Source: Solimonas terrae (GTDB lineage Bacteria; Pseudomonadota; Gammaproteobacteria; Nevskiales; Nevskiaceae). Taken from it: a stretch of DNA of 64,000 nt. Under the pieces are notes generated by a model that ran no database searches, was not told the DNA's origin, and worked only from the letters and a program-made list of their open reading frames with translations. The position numbers and the translations under genes are program-made. The stretch is from contig NZ_JAAMOW010000001.1 of assembly GCF_011067135.1 (NCBI RefSeq), forward strand, positions 62,001-126,000, written 5' to 3'. Shown here one piece after another: positions 16,000-25,134 of the stretch (the stretch's first letter is position 1; every line of letters begins with the position of its first letter).

Positions 16000-17667
16000 A
16001 TGCAGGTTCGCAAGCTTGGCGACGATCTGTCGGTCGCCCCGCAGATTGCCGTCGCCGATATTGCCGCACTCGCGGCGCAGGGGTATCGCAGTCTGATCTG
16101 CAATCGTCCGGACGGCGAGGGGGCCGACCAGCCGCTGTATGAAGAGATCGCCCGCGCCGCGGAGGCAGCGGGACTGAAGCCTGTCTATCTGCCGATCGAG
16201 TCCGGCAAGGTCGACGACGCCGCTGCGCAGCGCTTCGGCGAGTTGCTGTGCGAACTGCCGAAACCGGTGTTCGCGTATTGCCGCACGGGTACGCGGTCGG
16301 CAACGCTGTGGGCGCTGGCGCAAGTGCAACGCCGGCCGCTGCCGGAAATCCTCGACATCGCGCGCGTCGCCGGCTACGACCTCGCCGCCGTTGCGCGCCG
16401 CATCGCCAACGGCGGACGTACACCAGTCGATCGTGTCGATGCCCGCCACCAGATCGTCATCATCGGTGGTGGCGCGGCCGGCATCGCGACCGCGGCGAGC
16501 CTGCTGTCGCGCGACGCGAAGCTGGACATCGCCATCATCGATCCGGCGGACGTGCACTACTACCAGCCGGGCTGGACGCTGGTCGGCGCCGGTGTGTTCA
16601 AACCGTCGCATACGGCGCGCACGATGGCTTCCCTGATTCCGCGCGGCGTGCACTGGATCAAGGCCGCGGTCGCCGCCTTCGAGCCGCGCGCCAACGCCGT
16701 CGTGCTCGATGGCTGCCGTGTCGTCGGCTACGATCAGCTCGTCATCTGCCCCGGACTCAAGCTCAACTGGGCCGGCATCGAAGGACTCGACGAAACGCTC
16801 GGTCGCAACGGCGTGACTTCGAACTACCGCTACGATCTCGCGCCATACACCTGGGATCTGGTGCAGAAGCTGCGCGAAGGGCGGGCGTTGTTTACCCAGC
16901 CGCCGATGCCGATCAAATGTGCCGGGGCGCCGCAGAAGGCGATGTATCTGTCGTGCGATCACTGGCGTCGGGAGGGTGTGCTCGCGAAGATCGAGCCGGA
17001 GTTCTACAACGCCGGCGGCGTGCTGTTCGGCGTCGCCGACTACGTGCCCGCATTGATGCACTACGTCGAGCGCTATGGCATCGATCTGAACTTCGGGCAC
17101 ACCTTGGTGAAGGTCGACGGCGCGCGCCGGATCGCGAGTTTTGCACGCAACCGGACTGACGGGACTCGCGAGACCGTCGAACGCGAATTCGATTTCCTGC
17201 ATGTGGTGCCGCCGCAGGTCGCGCCGGATTTCCTGCGTGTCAGCCCGTTTGCCGACGCGGCCGGCTGGGTCGACGTCGATCCGGCCAGCTTGCGGCATCG
17301 TCAGTTCGGCAACGTGCATGCGCTGGGCGATTGCACCAATACCAGCAATGCCAAGACCGCCGCCGCCGCTCGCAAGCAGGCGCCCGTCGTTGCGCACAAT
17401 GTGCTGGCCGCGCTTGGCCGCGCACGCACCGAGGCGCGCTACGACGGTTACGGTTCATGCCCGCTGACTGTCGAGCGCGGCAAGATCGTGCTGGCCGAAT
17501 TCACCTACGGCGGCAAGCTGGCGCCGAGCTTCCCGAGTTGGTTGCTCGACGGCCGCAAGCCGACCCGTGCCGCCTGGTGGCTGAAGGAACGCGTCCTGCC
17601 GCCGCTGTACTGGCAGGCCATGCTCAAGGGTCGCGAGTGGATGGCGCAGCCGGAACTGGCGGACTGA
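16000..17667 (+). CDS. sqr: DUF442-sulfide:quinone oxidoreductase fusion
   Basis: 555 residues. The first 110 or so are a DUF442 (phosphatase/rhodanese-like) domain with FAYCRTGTRSATLW, a C-x5-R loop near residue 93. The rest is a type II (mitochondrial-like) SQR: FAD-binding VIIGGGAAGIATAASLL, a catalytic cysteine in IKCAGAPQKAMYLS and a second in HALGDCTNTSNAKTAAA. It oxidises sulfide to sulfane sulfur and reduces quinone at the membrane. The DUF442 part may pass persulfide to an acceptor; it is more often fused to the dioxygenase. GGAGA precedes the ATG. The electrons could enter the quinone pool used by cytochrome bd. Confidence 0.92.
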   Translation: MQVRKLGDDLSVAPQIAVADIAALAAQGYRSLICNRPDGEGADQPLYEEIARAAEAAGLKPVYLPIESGKVDDAAAQRFGELLCELPKPVFAYCRTGTRSATLWALAQVQRRPLPEILDIARVAGYDLAAVARRIANGGRTPVDRVDARHQIVIIGGGAAGIATAASLLSRDAKLDIAIIDPADVHYYQPGWTLVGAGVFKPSHTARTMASLIPRGVHWIKAAVAAFEPRANAVVLDGCRVVGYDQLVICPGLKLNWAGIEGLDETLGRNGVTSNYRYDLAPYTWDLVQKLREGRALFTQPPMPIKCAGAPQKAMYLSCDHWRREGVLAKIEPEFYNAGGVLFGVADYVPALMHYVERYGIDLNFGHTLVKVDGARRIASFARNRTDGTRETVEREFDFLHVVPPQVAPDFLRVSPFADAAGWVDVDPASLRHRQFGNVHALGDCTNTSNAKTAAAARKQAPVVAHNVLAALGRARTEARYDGYGSCPLTVERGKIVLAEFTYGGKLAPSFPSWLLDGRKPTRAAWWLKERVLPPLYWQAMLKGREWMAQPELAD

Positions 17668-17671
17668 AGCC

Positions 17672-18496
17672 ATGAACGAACACCTGCTGCTCGGTTCCGC
17701 GCTCGGCGCCGTGGTCGGCGCCATCCTCGCGTTGACCGGTGCCGGCGGCGGCATCCTCGCGGTGCCGCTGCTGGTGTTCGGACTCGGTCTGTCGATGGCG
17801 CAGGCGGCGCCGGTCGGCCTGCTCGCCGTCGGCCTCAGTGCCGCGCTCGGTGCCGTGCTCGGCCTGCGCGAAGGCATCGTGCGCTATCGCGCGGCCGGTT
17901 TCATTGCCGGCATCGGCATCGTGTTCGCGCCGCTCGGTTTGTGGATCGCGCATCGCGTGCCGAATGCGCCGCTGGCGCTGGCCTTCGCGGCCTTGCTGAT
18001 CTACGCGATGCAGCGCATGTACCGCCAGGCCCGCCGCGAACTGCGCGAAGGTCCGCAGCCGCCGCGCACCGAAGTCCTGCCCTGCGTGATCAATCCCGGC
18101 CGCGGCCGCCTGCGCTGGACCTTGCCGTGCGCGCGCTCGCTGGCGCTGACCGGCGTCATATCCGGCGTGTTGTCCGGTCTGCTCGGCGTCGGCGGCGGCT
18201 TCGTCATCGTGCCGGCGCTGAGCCGCTATACCGATCTCGACATGAAGAGCATCGTCGCGACTTCGCTCGCCGTCATCGCCCTGGTGTCGGCCGGCAGCGT
18301 CGCCGCCGCGAGTATCGGCGGTGTCATGCACTGGGCGGTCGGCGTGCCGTTTGCCGGTGGTGCGGTCGCCGGCGTGCTCGGTGGGCGTCTGTTCGCGGCG
18401 CGGCTCGCCGGGCCGCGGCTGCAGCAGGCATTCGCCGGCGTCGGTTCGATCGCCGCGCTGCTGCTGATCGTGCGCGGCGTGCACGGCGCCTTCTGA
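17672..18496 (+). CDS. TauE/SafE-family sulfite/anion exporter
   Basis: A 274-residue membrane protein of about eight helices with the two TauE repeats: LTGAGGGILAVPLLVFGLGL near the start and LLGVGGGFVIVPAL near residue 175. The family exports sulfite, sulfoacetate or similar anions. It starts four bases after sqr, so it probably removes the sulfite made by persulfide dioxygenase. Confidence 0.9.
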   Translation: MNEHLLLGSALGAVVGAILALTGAGGGILAVPLLVFGLGLSMAQAAPVGLLAVGLSAALGAVLGLREGIVRYRAAGFIAGIGIVFAPLGLWIAHRVPNAPLALAFAALLIYAMQRMYRQARRELREGPQPPRTEVLPCVINPGRGRLRWTLPCARSLALTGVISGVLSGLLGVGGGFVIVPALSRYTDLDMKSIVATSLAVIALVSAGSVAAASIGGVMHWAVGVPFAGGAVAGVLGGRLFAARLAGPRLQQAFAGVGSIAALLLIVRGVHGAF

Positions 18497-18525
18497 TCGA
18501 CGCCGGTGGCGCGCACCCTGCGGTA

Positions 18526-18539
18526 TTGACGCAGATCAT
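18526..18539 (+). promoter_or_regulatory. FNR/Anr-type box
   Basis: TTGAC-GCAG-ATCAT, two bases off the full dyad, centred 65 bases before the ATG at 18598. The stretch 18497-18597 otherwise holds only this promoter region. Confidence 0.5.
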
Positions 18540-18597
18540 CGCCGCAGTGGCAGGCCTCGCGGAGACTCGCTGCATCTCCACAGCAGAGGATGCACAC

Positions 18598-18867
18598 ATG
18601 CCGCGAATGAAGACCGCCCTGCGCAACGACCTGCGCGCCTTGCAGCTCGTGCGTGACGAGCTGCTGCTGCATCTGCATCTGCTGGGCGCGGACGTGAACG
18701 ATCGCTGGCAGGTCCTCGAACGGCAGTGGGACAGCCTGAAAGAACACGCGCATCGCGCACAGACGGCTGCCGAATCGGCGCGACCGGAAATCGAGACCGC
18801 CGCCGGTCTGCTCGCCGAAGCGCTGAGACGCGGCTACGCCGAGATCGGCAACGCCTTGAAGCGCTGA
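18598..18867 (+). CDS. small helical protein of unknown function
   Basis: 89 residues, almost entirely predicted helix, rich in Leu, Ala, Arg and Glu (LRALQLVRDELLLHLHLLG; WQVLERQWDSLKEHAHRAQT). GAGGA upstream fixes the start. No membrane segment or cysteine. It resembles short coiled-coil stress proteins but I do not recognise a family. It is preceded by an FNR-type box and followed by a clear terminator, so it is a single-gene unit. Confidence 0.65.
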   Translation: MPRMKTALRNDLRALQLVRDELLLHLHLLGADVNDRWQVLERQWDSLKEHAHRAQTAAESARPEIETAAGLLAEALRRGYAEIGNALKR

Positions 18868-18885
18868 GGCAGTCGGCGTGCAGGA

Positions 18886-18917
18886 GGCCGCGGCGTCTGC
18901 CGCGGCCTTTCTGTTTC
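18886..18917 (+). terminator. rho-independent terminator
   Basis: A 9-base perfect stem GGCCGCGGC / GCCGCGGCC with a GTCT loop, followed by TTTCTGTTT. It ends the small helical gene and separates it from the aldehyde dehydrogenase promoter. Confidence 0.85.
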
Positions 18918-18940
18918 CCGGTCTCGGATGCCGTGGACTC

Positions 18941-18954
18941 ATGACGCAGGTCAA
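18941..18954 (+). promoter_or_regulatory. FNR/Anr-type box before aldehyde/alcohol dehydrogenases
   Basis: ATGAC-GCAG-GTCAA, one base off the symmetric TTGAC-N4-GTCAA form, centred about 86 bases before the aldehyde dehydrogenase ATG. Confidence 0.5.
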
Positions 18955-19033
18955 TGCAGTGCCGAGCCGGCATCCCTAATTTGCGTGCACCCCTTCGGCG
19001 TTCCCGCAAGGAACGCGCAAATTGGAGAGTCTC

Positions 19034-20557
19034 ATGAACAAGCCCGAACCCTGCACTGCCGCCACGCTGCGCCATCCGTTCAAGGCGCGCTATGAAAACT
19101 TCATCGGTGGCCGATGGCTGGCGCCTGCGGCCGGGCGCTACTTCGCCAATGTATCGCCGGTCAACGGCGACGTGGTTTGTGAAATCCCGCGCTCCGATGC
19201 ACAGGACGTCGAACGCGCGCTCGACGCCGCGCACAAGGCGCGACGCGCCTGGGGGCGCACAGCGGTTGCCGAAAGAGCACGGCTGCTCAATCGCATCGCC
19301 GACCGCATGGAGGACAAGCTGGACCTGCTGGCACGGGCCGAGACCTGGGACAACGGCAAGCCGATCCGCGAGACCATGGCGGCAGACGTGCCGCTGGCGA
19401 TCGATCACTTCCGCTATTTCGCCGGCTGCATTCGCGGTCAGGAAGGATCGATCGGCGAGATCGATCACGACATGGTCGCGTATCACTTCCACGAGCCGCT
19501 CGGTGTCGTCGGCCAGATCATTCCCTGGAATTTTCCGCTGCTGATGGCAGCATGGAAGATGGCGCCGGCGCTGGCCGCCGGCAATTGCGTTGTCATCAAG
19601 CCGTCGAAGAACACGCCGGCCAGCATCCTCGTGTTCGCCGAGCTGATCGCCGACGTGTTGCCGCCTGGCGTGCTCAATATCGTCAACGGCAGCGGCGCGG
19701 AAGCCGGTGAAGCGCTGGCGGCGAGCAAGCGCATTGCCAAGATCGCGTTCACCGGCTCGACCGAAACCGGCCGCGACATCGCGCGTCACGCCGCCGAGAG
19801 CCTGATCCCGGCGACTCTGGAACTCGGCGGCAAATCGCCGAACGTGTTCTTCGAAGACGTGATGCGCGCCGACGATGCGTATCTCGACAAGGCCATCGAA
19901 GGCCTGGTGCTGTTCGCGTTCAACAAGGGTGAGGTCTGCACCTGCCCGAGCCGCGCGCTGGTGCAGGAGTCGATCTACGAGCGCTTCATGGAGCGTGCGA
20001 TCGCGCGTATCGAAAGGATTCGCGTCGGCAATCCGCTCGACATGGCGACCCAGATGGGTCCGCAGAACTCGAAGGAGCAGGAGAGCAAGATCCTGCGCTA
20101 CATCGCCATCGGCAAGGACGAAGGCGCCTCCCTGCTGACCGGTGGTGCGCGCGCGACCGTCGAGTCGGCGCTGTCCGGCGGCTACTACCTGCAGCCCACC
20201 GTGTTTCGCGGCGACAACCGGATGCGCATCTTCCAGGAGGAAATCTTCGGGCCGGTGCTCTCGGTCACGACCTTCAAGGATGTCGACGAAGCGATCGAGA
20301 TCGCCAACGACACGATCTACGGGCTGGGCGCCGGCGTCTGGAGCCGCGACGCGAATACCTGCTATCGCATGGGTCGCGCGATCGAGGCCGGCCGGGTATG
20401 GGTCAACCAGTACCACGCCTATCCGGCTCATGCCGCGTTCGGCGGGTACAAGGAATCCGGCATCGGCCGCGAGACGCACAAGATGATGCTCGATCACTAC
20501 CAGCAGACCAAGAACATGCTGGTCAGCTACAGCGAGCAGGCCCTGGGCCTGTTCTGA
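19034..20557 (+). CDS. NAD(P)-dependent aldehyde dehydrogenase (AldB/ExaC-like), copy 1
   Basis: 507 residues. The catalytic Glu lies in LELGGKSPN and the catalytic Cys in [27 protein letters not shown] and [12 protein letters not shown] are the cofactor and substrate segments. It oxidises acetaldehyde or other short aldehydes to the acid. GGAGA lies before the ATG at 19034; a second ATG four codons upstream is less likely. It is clearly paralogous to the gene at 30354. Here it is paired with an alcohol dehydrogenase 25 bases downstream and preceded by an FNR-like box, so this copy may serve low-oxygen alcohol metabolism. Confidence 0.93.
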   Translation: MNKPEPCTAATLRHPFKARYENFIGGRWLAPAAGRYFANVSPVNGDVVCEIPRSDAQDVERALDAAHKARRAWGRTAVAERARLLNRIADRMEDKLDLLARAETWDNGKPIRETMAADVPLAIDHFRYFAGCIRGQEGSIGEIDHDMVAYHFHEPLGVVGQIIPWNFPLLMAAWKMAPALAAGNCVVIKPSKNTPASILVFAELIADVLPPGVLNIVNGSGAEAGEALAASKRIAKIAFTGSTETGRDIARHAAESLIPATLELGGKSPNVFFEDVMRADDAYLDKAIEGLVLFAFNKGEVCTCPSRALVQESIYERFMERAIARIERIRVGNPLDMATQMGPQNSKEQESKILRYIAIGKDEGASLLTGGARATVESALSGGYYLQPTVFRGDNRMRIFQEEIFGPVLSVTTFKDVDEAIEIANDTIYGLGAGVWSRDANTCYRMGRAIEAGRVWVNQYHAYPAHAAFGGYKESGIGRETHKMMLDHYQQTKNMLVSYSEQALGLF

Positions 20558-20582
20558 ACCGCGACGATCCACGGAGCACGAG

Positions 20583-21608
20583 ATGAAGACCATGAAAGCC
20601 GCGGTCGTCCGCGAATTCCATCAGCCGCTGCAGATCGAGGAGGTCGCGATCCCGACGCCGGGTCCCGGCCAGATCCAGGTCAAGATCCAGGCATCCGGCG
20701 TCTGCCATACCGATCTGCACGCTGCGGAAGGTGACTGGCCGGTGAAACCGTCGCCGCCGTTCATTCCCGGCCATGAAGGCGTCGGCTACGTATCGGCGGT
20801 TGGTGCCGGCGTGCACCACGTGAGGGAAGGCGACCGTGTCGGCGTGCCATGGCTGTACAGCGCCTGCGGGCACTGCGAGCACTGCCTCGGCGGCTGGGAG
20901 ACGCTGTGCGAGAGTCAGCAGAACACCGGCTACTCCGTCAACGGCGGCTTCGCCGAATACGTGATCGCCGATCCGGACTATGTCGGCCATTTGCCGCCCA
21001 ACATCGGCTTCGTCGACATCGCGCCGGTGCTGTGTGCCGGTGTCACCGTCTACAAGGGACTCAAGGTCACCGATACGCGGCCGGGCCAGTGGGTGGTGAT
21101 TTCCGGCATCGGCGGACTCGGCCACATGGCCGTGCAGTACGCCAGGGCCATGGGTCTCAATGTCGCGGCGGTCGATGTCGATGACGACAAACTGGATCTC
21201 GCGCGCCAGCTCGGCGCCACGGTCGTCGTCAATGCGATGAAGACCGATCCCGCCGTCTATCTGAAGAAGGAGATCGGCGGCGCCCACGGTGCGCTGGTGA
21301 CGGCGGTGTCGCCCAGGGCGTTCGAGCAGGCGCTCGGCATGGTGCGACGCGGCGGTACCGTTTCGCTCAACGGTCTGCCGCCCGGCAGCTTTCCGTTGCC
21401 GATCTTCGATGTCGTGCTCAGCGGCATCACCGTGCGCGGCTCGATTGTCGGCACACGCCAGGATCTTCAGGAATCGCTGCAGTTCGCCGGCGAGGGCAAG
21501 GTGCGCGCAATCGTGTCGACGGAAAGACTCGAGAACATCAATGATGTCTTCCGCCGCATGCACGAAGGCCAGATCGAAGGGCGGGTAGTGCTCGATTTCC
21601 GGCAATGA
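20583..21608 (+). CDS. adhP: zinc-dependent alcohol dehydrogenase (AdhP-type)
   Basis: A 341-residue medium-chain alcohol dehydrogenase. Catalytic zinc ligands lie in GVCHTDLHA and GHEGVGYV; the four structural-zinc cysteines lie in [31 protein letters not shown] is the NAD-binding turn, followed by [11 protein letters not shown]. It interconverts ethanol and acetaldehyde. It forms an operon with the aldehyde dehydrogenase and could run in either direction. Confidence 0.94.
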   Translation: MKTMKAAVVREFHQPLQIEEVAIPTPGPGQIQVKIQASGVCHTDLHAAEGDWPVKPSPPFIPGHEGVGYVSAVGAGVHHVREGDRVGVPWLYSACGHCEHCLGGWETLCESQQNTGYSVNGGFAEYVIADPDYVGHLPPNIGFVDIAPVLCAGVTVYKGLKVTDTRPGQWVVISGIGGLGHMAVQYARAMGLNVAAVDVDDDKLDLARQLGATVVVNAMKTDPAVYLKKEIGGAHGALVTAVSPRAFEQALGMVRRGGTVSLNGLPPGSFPLPIFDVVLSGITVRGSIVGTRQDLQESLQFAGEGKVRAIVSTERLENINDVFRRMHEGQIEGRVVLDFRQ

Positions 21609-21654
21609 GTCCGGAACCGTGGCGCTGAGCTGAACGGCGCGGCTAGTGCGACAC

Positions 21655-22155
21655 ATGCGATCGTCCGCGATCGGTGTCGTCATGCCCGGCACGCCCGGCC
21701 TGCTGGCTGCCGCGGCCGAGCCGGTCTACTGGCTGACCGTCGCCGCGACGCTGATGCTGGTCGCGGCGGCAGTGGTGCTGCATTACGAAGGTCTGGAGCG
21801 ACTCAATCGCGCCATCTCCCGCTGGCAGATGCCGCCGCGCCTGCGCATCCTCGGGCTGATCTTCTGCATCATCACCCTGCACACCGCCGAGATCTGGATC
21901 TTCGGTCTGGGCATTTACGCGGTCGCGTCGCATCCGGCATTCGGTGCGATCGGTGGCGCCGACACGCCGCAGTTGCTCGACGCCGTCTACCTGTCGACGA
22001 CGACCTACACGACCGTGGGCTATGGCGATCTCGTGCCGCACGGCCCTCTGCGGCTGATCCTCGGCAGCGAGGCGTTGACCGGTTTCGTACTGTTGACCTG
22101 GTCGGCGTCATTCGCCTACATCGAAATGCAGCGTTACTGGCACGGCGAACGCTGA
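21655..22155 (+). CDS. two-helix potassium channel family protein
   Basis: About 166 residues with an N-terminal helix, a second helix (GLIFCIITLHTAEIWIFGLG), a pore loop with the K+ selectivity filter TTVGYGDLVP, and a last helix. No cytoplasmic RCK or cyclic-nucleotide domain is present. The start is uncertain: in-frame GTG 21646, ATG 21655 and ATG 21682 are possible and none has a good ribosome site. It stands alone after the adhP unit. Confidence 0.82.
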   Translation: MRSSAIGVVMPGTPGLLAAAAEPVYWLTVAATLMLVAAAVVLHYEGLERLNRAISRWQMPPRLRILGLIFCIITLHTAEIWIFGLGIYAVASHPAFGAIGGADTPQLLDAVYLSTTTYTTVGYGDLVPHGPLRLILGSEALTGFVLLTWSASFAYIEMQRYWHGER

Positions 22156-22188
22156 ACCGTCGCGGCAGCGCGAACGCGTCACCGTCGC

Positions 22189-22202
22189 TTGACGCAAATC
22201 AA
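22189..22202 (+). promoter_or_regulatory. FNR/Anr-type box
   Basis: TTGAC-GCAA-ATCAA, 9 of 10 conserved positions. The only thing downstream on this strand is the decayed gene at 22323-22609. Confidence 0.6.
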
Positions 22203-22322
22203 GTGATCCCGGTCGCCGCCGCCGTATCGTGCACCGACATCCGGGGAGCGCGGGAATGCGGCGCAGCGACGGCATCGGGAAGCGGTTGGTACCGCGCACA
22301 CATGCGCGATGGGCGGGACGCG

Positions 22323-22609
22323 ATGTCGGCATTCGTGCTGCCGGCCGCGTCACGCGCGGGCGTTGCCCGGATGCTGATGTTCGTCGCGTGGCTGGCCCGT
22401 CTGTATCTGTGGCTTCCGCTGCCGGCGCTGGCGACATGGTGGCTCGCAAGGCGCGACGTGCGCCGCAGCCGCAGATCGGGTCGGCCGACGCCGCGGCGAT
22501 CTTCGGCGTCGCACCGGCAGCGGCCAGCCGGCTTCGTGCGGCGCGCCACGCGTGCATCAACACCGCCGATCACAACCTGGCCGATCTGGTCGTCGAAACG
22601 GAGGCCTGA
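22323..22609 (+). pseudogene. decayed or frameshifted PgaD-like gene
   Basis: The first frame gives a membrane segment (VAWLARLYLWLPLPALATWW) that resembles the PgaD pattern of an aromatic helix with YLWLPL. Around 22440-22490 the similarity moves to another frame, which ends in a segment like the PgaD C-terminus: AAAIFGVAPAAASRLRAAR, then ADHNLADLVVETEA. The second helix seems shortened. PgaD assists poly-N-acetylglucosamine synthesis, but no pgaABC is nearby. It may be a remnant or a sequencing frameshift. The rest of 22156-22654 has only the FNR box. Confidence 0.35.
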
Positions 22610-22654
22610 GTGATCGCGCGCCTGCCTCGCTGCGGTTCTCGCCCCGGCGCCGCC

Positions 22655-24805
22655 TCAGTACTTCCACTCCAGTCGCAGCCCGGCGAGCACGCTGCGGCCG
22701 GGGCCCGGCTCGTAGTAGCGGCCGTTGCCGTCGTTGACGATCACCGAGCCGACGTAGTCGCGATCGAGCAGATTGTCGACACGCACGAAGCTGCGCACGC
22801 GCAGTGTCGGCAGGTCGAAGACATAGCCGGCACTGGCATCGAGCAGGCCGTACGAGGGTGCGGCTTCGCTGTCGATGTCGTTGACCTGGACCTTCGAGAC
22901 GTAGCGGCCGTCGAGCGCCGCATTCCAGCCGCTGTCGCGTCCCCAGCGCAGTTCGGCGTAGAGATTGGATTCGGGAACACCGGGAATGCGACTGCCGGCG
23001 GCGACCGTGCCGAGGTTGGTGCCGCTCGGATTGCTGTTGCTCGGCTGCGCGCAGGGGCTGCCGGTGCAGGTCGTGTAGGCCGCGCGCGTGGTGGCGTCGA
23101 GCAGGGTGTAGGCGAGTTGCAGCTTGAAGTCGTGCGGCAGACGCGCCAGCGCCGAGGCTTCGATGCCGCGCCGGCGTGTACGGCCGGCGTTGTCGTAGGT
23201 GGAACGGCCACCGCTGTTGGTCGCGGTCACGAGTTCGTCGCGCGTCAGGGTCTGGAACAGCGCGAGTTCGGTCTGCACGCGTTGGCGCGGATGCCACTTG
23301 GCGCCGATTTCGGCATTGTCCGAGCGCGCGGCGTCGAGGTCGAAATTGAGGCCGGCCTGGCCGTCGGGGCGATAGGCGAGTTCGGCAAAGGTCGGCGTCT
23401 CGAAGCCCTGCCCGTAGGCGGCGTACAGATTGAGCGTCGGGCTGTAGTGAAAGCTCAGGCCGGCGACCGGCGTGGTCGCGCCGTAGTGCGTGCTGCCGCT
23501 GTCGTCGGGATTGCTGCTGGTGATGTAGTGGTCTTCGGATTTGAACCTGACCTTGCTGTGGCGCAGGCCGGCGAGCAGCGACCAGCGCTCGGCGAAATCC
23601 CAGTTCGCCTGCAGATACTGGTCGAAATCGTGGACGTCGTCGTTCTCGTCGCGTCGCAGCGCGCCGCGTACACCGAGCGTATCGCCGACGAAATTCTCGT
23701 AGCCGCGACGCTGCTGGGCGAGCGCGTCGTAACTCAGACCGGCGATCACTTCCAGCGGTTGTCGTGCCAGCGCGCCGTGCCAGCTCCAGCGCAGATCGCC
23801 GCCGCCGTAGCCGGTGCCGAGATCGACGACGCCGCCGGAATGTCGCGGGTTGGCCTGTGCCGAAGGCGGGATGGAAAGAAACTGCTCGACGTTGCGATGG
23901 CCGCCGTAGACCAGCACGCGCAGGGCCTGCGCCGGACTCAGCGCGCAGTCGTAGATCGCGCCGATCTGTTTCTGGTCGGCGCTCTTGCGCGTGTCGTACT
24001 GCGTGGCGACCGCGGTAGCCTGGCGCGGATCGGCTTCGAACTGATCGCGTGTGAGGCCCAGCGGGTCCTGGGCGTGCGGCGAGTTGAAGTAATTGAGCAG
24101 CAGCGTGAGCTTGCCGCCGTCCGAGAAGTCGAGGCCCAGCTTGCCGTTGAACGAATCGCGCGTCGCCGCACTGTGATCGCGAACGCCGTCGGTCGTGAAG
24201 TGCAGGTAGTCGAAGTTGTAGTCGGCGATGCCCAGCCGGCCGCTGGCACCGACATCGCCGCGGCGCGTGCCGTAACTGCCGAGCGCGACGCCGCCGAACA
24301 GTTCCGGCTGTGCGCTGCCATCGGCCGTGAACAACTGGATGACGCCGCCGGACGAATTGCCGTACAGGGTCGAGAACGGCCCGCGCAGCACTTCGACGCG
24401 ATCGGCCGATTCGAGATTGAAGTGCGAGACCTGGCCCTGGCCATCGGGCTGTGTTGCCGGAATGCCGTCGAGGTAGAGACGCACGCCGCGCACGCCGAAG
24501 GTCGAACGCGCGCCGAAGCCGCGAACCGAGATCTGCGTGTCCTGTGCGTAGTTCTGGCGATCGCGCGCGAGCAGGCCCGGCACCGCCGGCAGCACTTCGG
24601 AGAGATTGACGCCGAGCGCGGTGTCGGCGAGCTCGTCGCTCGATACGGTGCTGATCGACGCCGGCACGTCGAACGACGGCGCCGGCAGGCGCGTCGCCGT
24701 CACGGTGATCGTGTCCGGGGCATCGTCGGCGGCCGCATGGACGCAGACCGCGGCGATCGCAATCGCCAGGACGCTGGGCGGCAGAGGCCGGCATGAGTGG
24801 CGCAT
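22655..24805 (-). CDS. TonB-dependent outer-membrane receptor
   Basis: 716 residues: signal peptide (about 1-28, ending HAAADD), TonB-box-like TITVTATRLPA, a plug with VRGFGARSTFGVRGVRLYLDGIP and VEVLRGPFSTLYGNSSGGVI, then the beta-barrel ending in aromatic RLEWKY. GAGGAG before the ATG supports the start at 24805. The substrate is not evident; ferric siderophores and other large nutrients are typical. No inner-membrane transporter or Fur box was recognised nearby. Confidence 0.93.
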   Translation of the reverse strand: MRHSCRPLPPSVLAIAIAAVCVHAAADDAPDTITVTATRLPAPSFDVPASISTVSSDELADTALGVNLSEVLPAVPGLLARDRQNYAQDTQISVRGFGARSTFGVRGVRLYLDGIPATQPDGQGQVSHFNLESADRVEVLRGPFSTLYGNSSGGVIQLFTADGSAQPELFGGVALGSYGTRRGDVGASGRLGIADYNFDYLHFTTDGVRDHSAATRDSFNGKLGLDFSDGGKLTLLLNYFNSPHAQDPLGLTRDQFEADPRQATAVATQYDTRKSADQKQIGAIYDCALSPAQALRVLVYGGHRNVEQFLSIPPSAQANPRHSGGVVDLGTGYGGGDLRWSWHGALARQPLEVIAGLSYDALAQQRRGYENFVGDTLGVRGALRRDENDDVHDFDQYLQANWDFAERWSLLAGLRHSKVRFKSEDHYITSSNPDDSGSTHYGATTPVAGLSFHYSPTLNLYAAYGQGFETPTFAELAYRPDGQAGLNFDLDAARSDNAEIGAKWHPRQRVQTELALFQTLTRDELVTATNSGGRSTYDNAGRTRRRGIEASALARLPHDFKLQLAYTLLDATTRAAYTTCTGSPCAQPSNSNPSGTNLGTVAAGSRIPGVPESNLYAELRWGRDSGWNAALDGRYVSKVQVNDIDSEAAPSYGLLDASAGYVFDLPTLRVRSFVRVDNLLDRDYVGSVIVNDGNGRYYEPGPGRSVLAGLRLEWKY

Positions 24806-24967
24806 CGTGACTCCTCGTTCATTGTGCAAGCCGATCTGGATGCCGGCGCTTGGCGCGGCGAAGAGCAAGCCTCGTGCCACGGTGCGCTACCGCCGCCGGC
24901 GTCCGCGGCGCGGGTCGACGGCAGCGGCCCAGGCACGACAGCGTGTCAGCCACGACACAGCTGCAGC

Positions 24968-24977
24968 GGGACAGTCC
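24968..24977. promoter_or_regulatory. GGGACAGTCC motif, putative AcoR enhancer
   Basis: A near-palindrome lying 100 bases before the sigma54 promoter of the adenylate kinase gene; GGGACAG is the reverse complement of CTGTCCC. GACAG-CGT-GTCAG-like repeats lie just upstream (about 24938-24950). A related GGGACCGTCC occurs at 25751-25760 before acs. The intergenic stretch 24806-25134 has no gene, only these elements and the promoter. Confidence 0.4.
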
Positions 24978-25069
24978 GTCACGAATCCGGCCCGAGCAGT
25001 GCAAACCGTCGGAGGCGGTCGCTCGTCGTCGCCTGTCGGCGCGAGGCTTTTGCCGCTCGCCAGCCGCCA

Positions 25070-25085
25070 TGGCATCGGACTTGCT
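25070..25085 (+). promoter_or_regulatory. sigma54 -24/-12 promoter of adk-like gene
   Basis: TGGCATC-GGAC-TTGCT: both core dinucleotides GG and GC are present with correct spacing. Predicted start near 25096, about 40 bases before the ATG at 25135. Confidence 0.8.
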
Positions 25086-25134
25086 CTGTGGCGCCCACTT
25101 CAGATCGCGACATTCACGAAGGAGTGATGAACGC

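Noticed and set aside
18968-18985. CGGCATC...TTTGCG resembling a sigma54 promoter before the first aldehyde dehydrogenase
   Set aside because: The spacing is two bases too long and the first T of the -24 element is missing.
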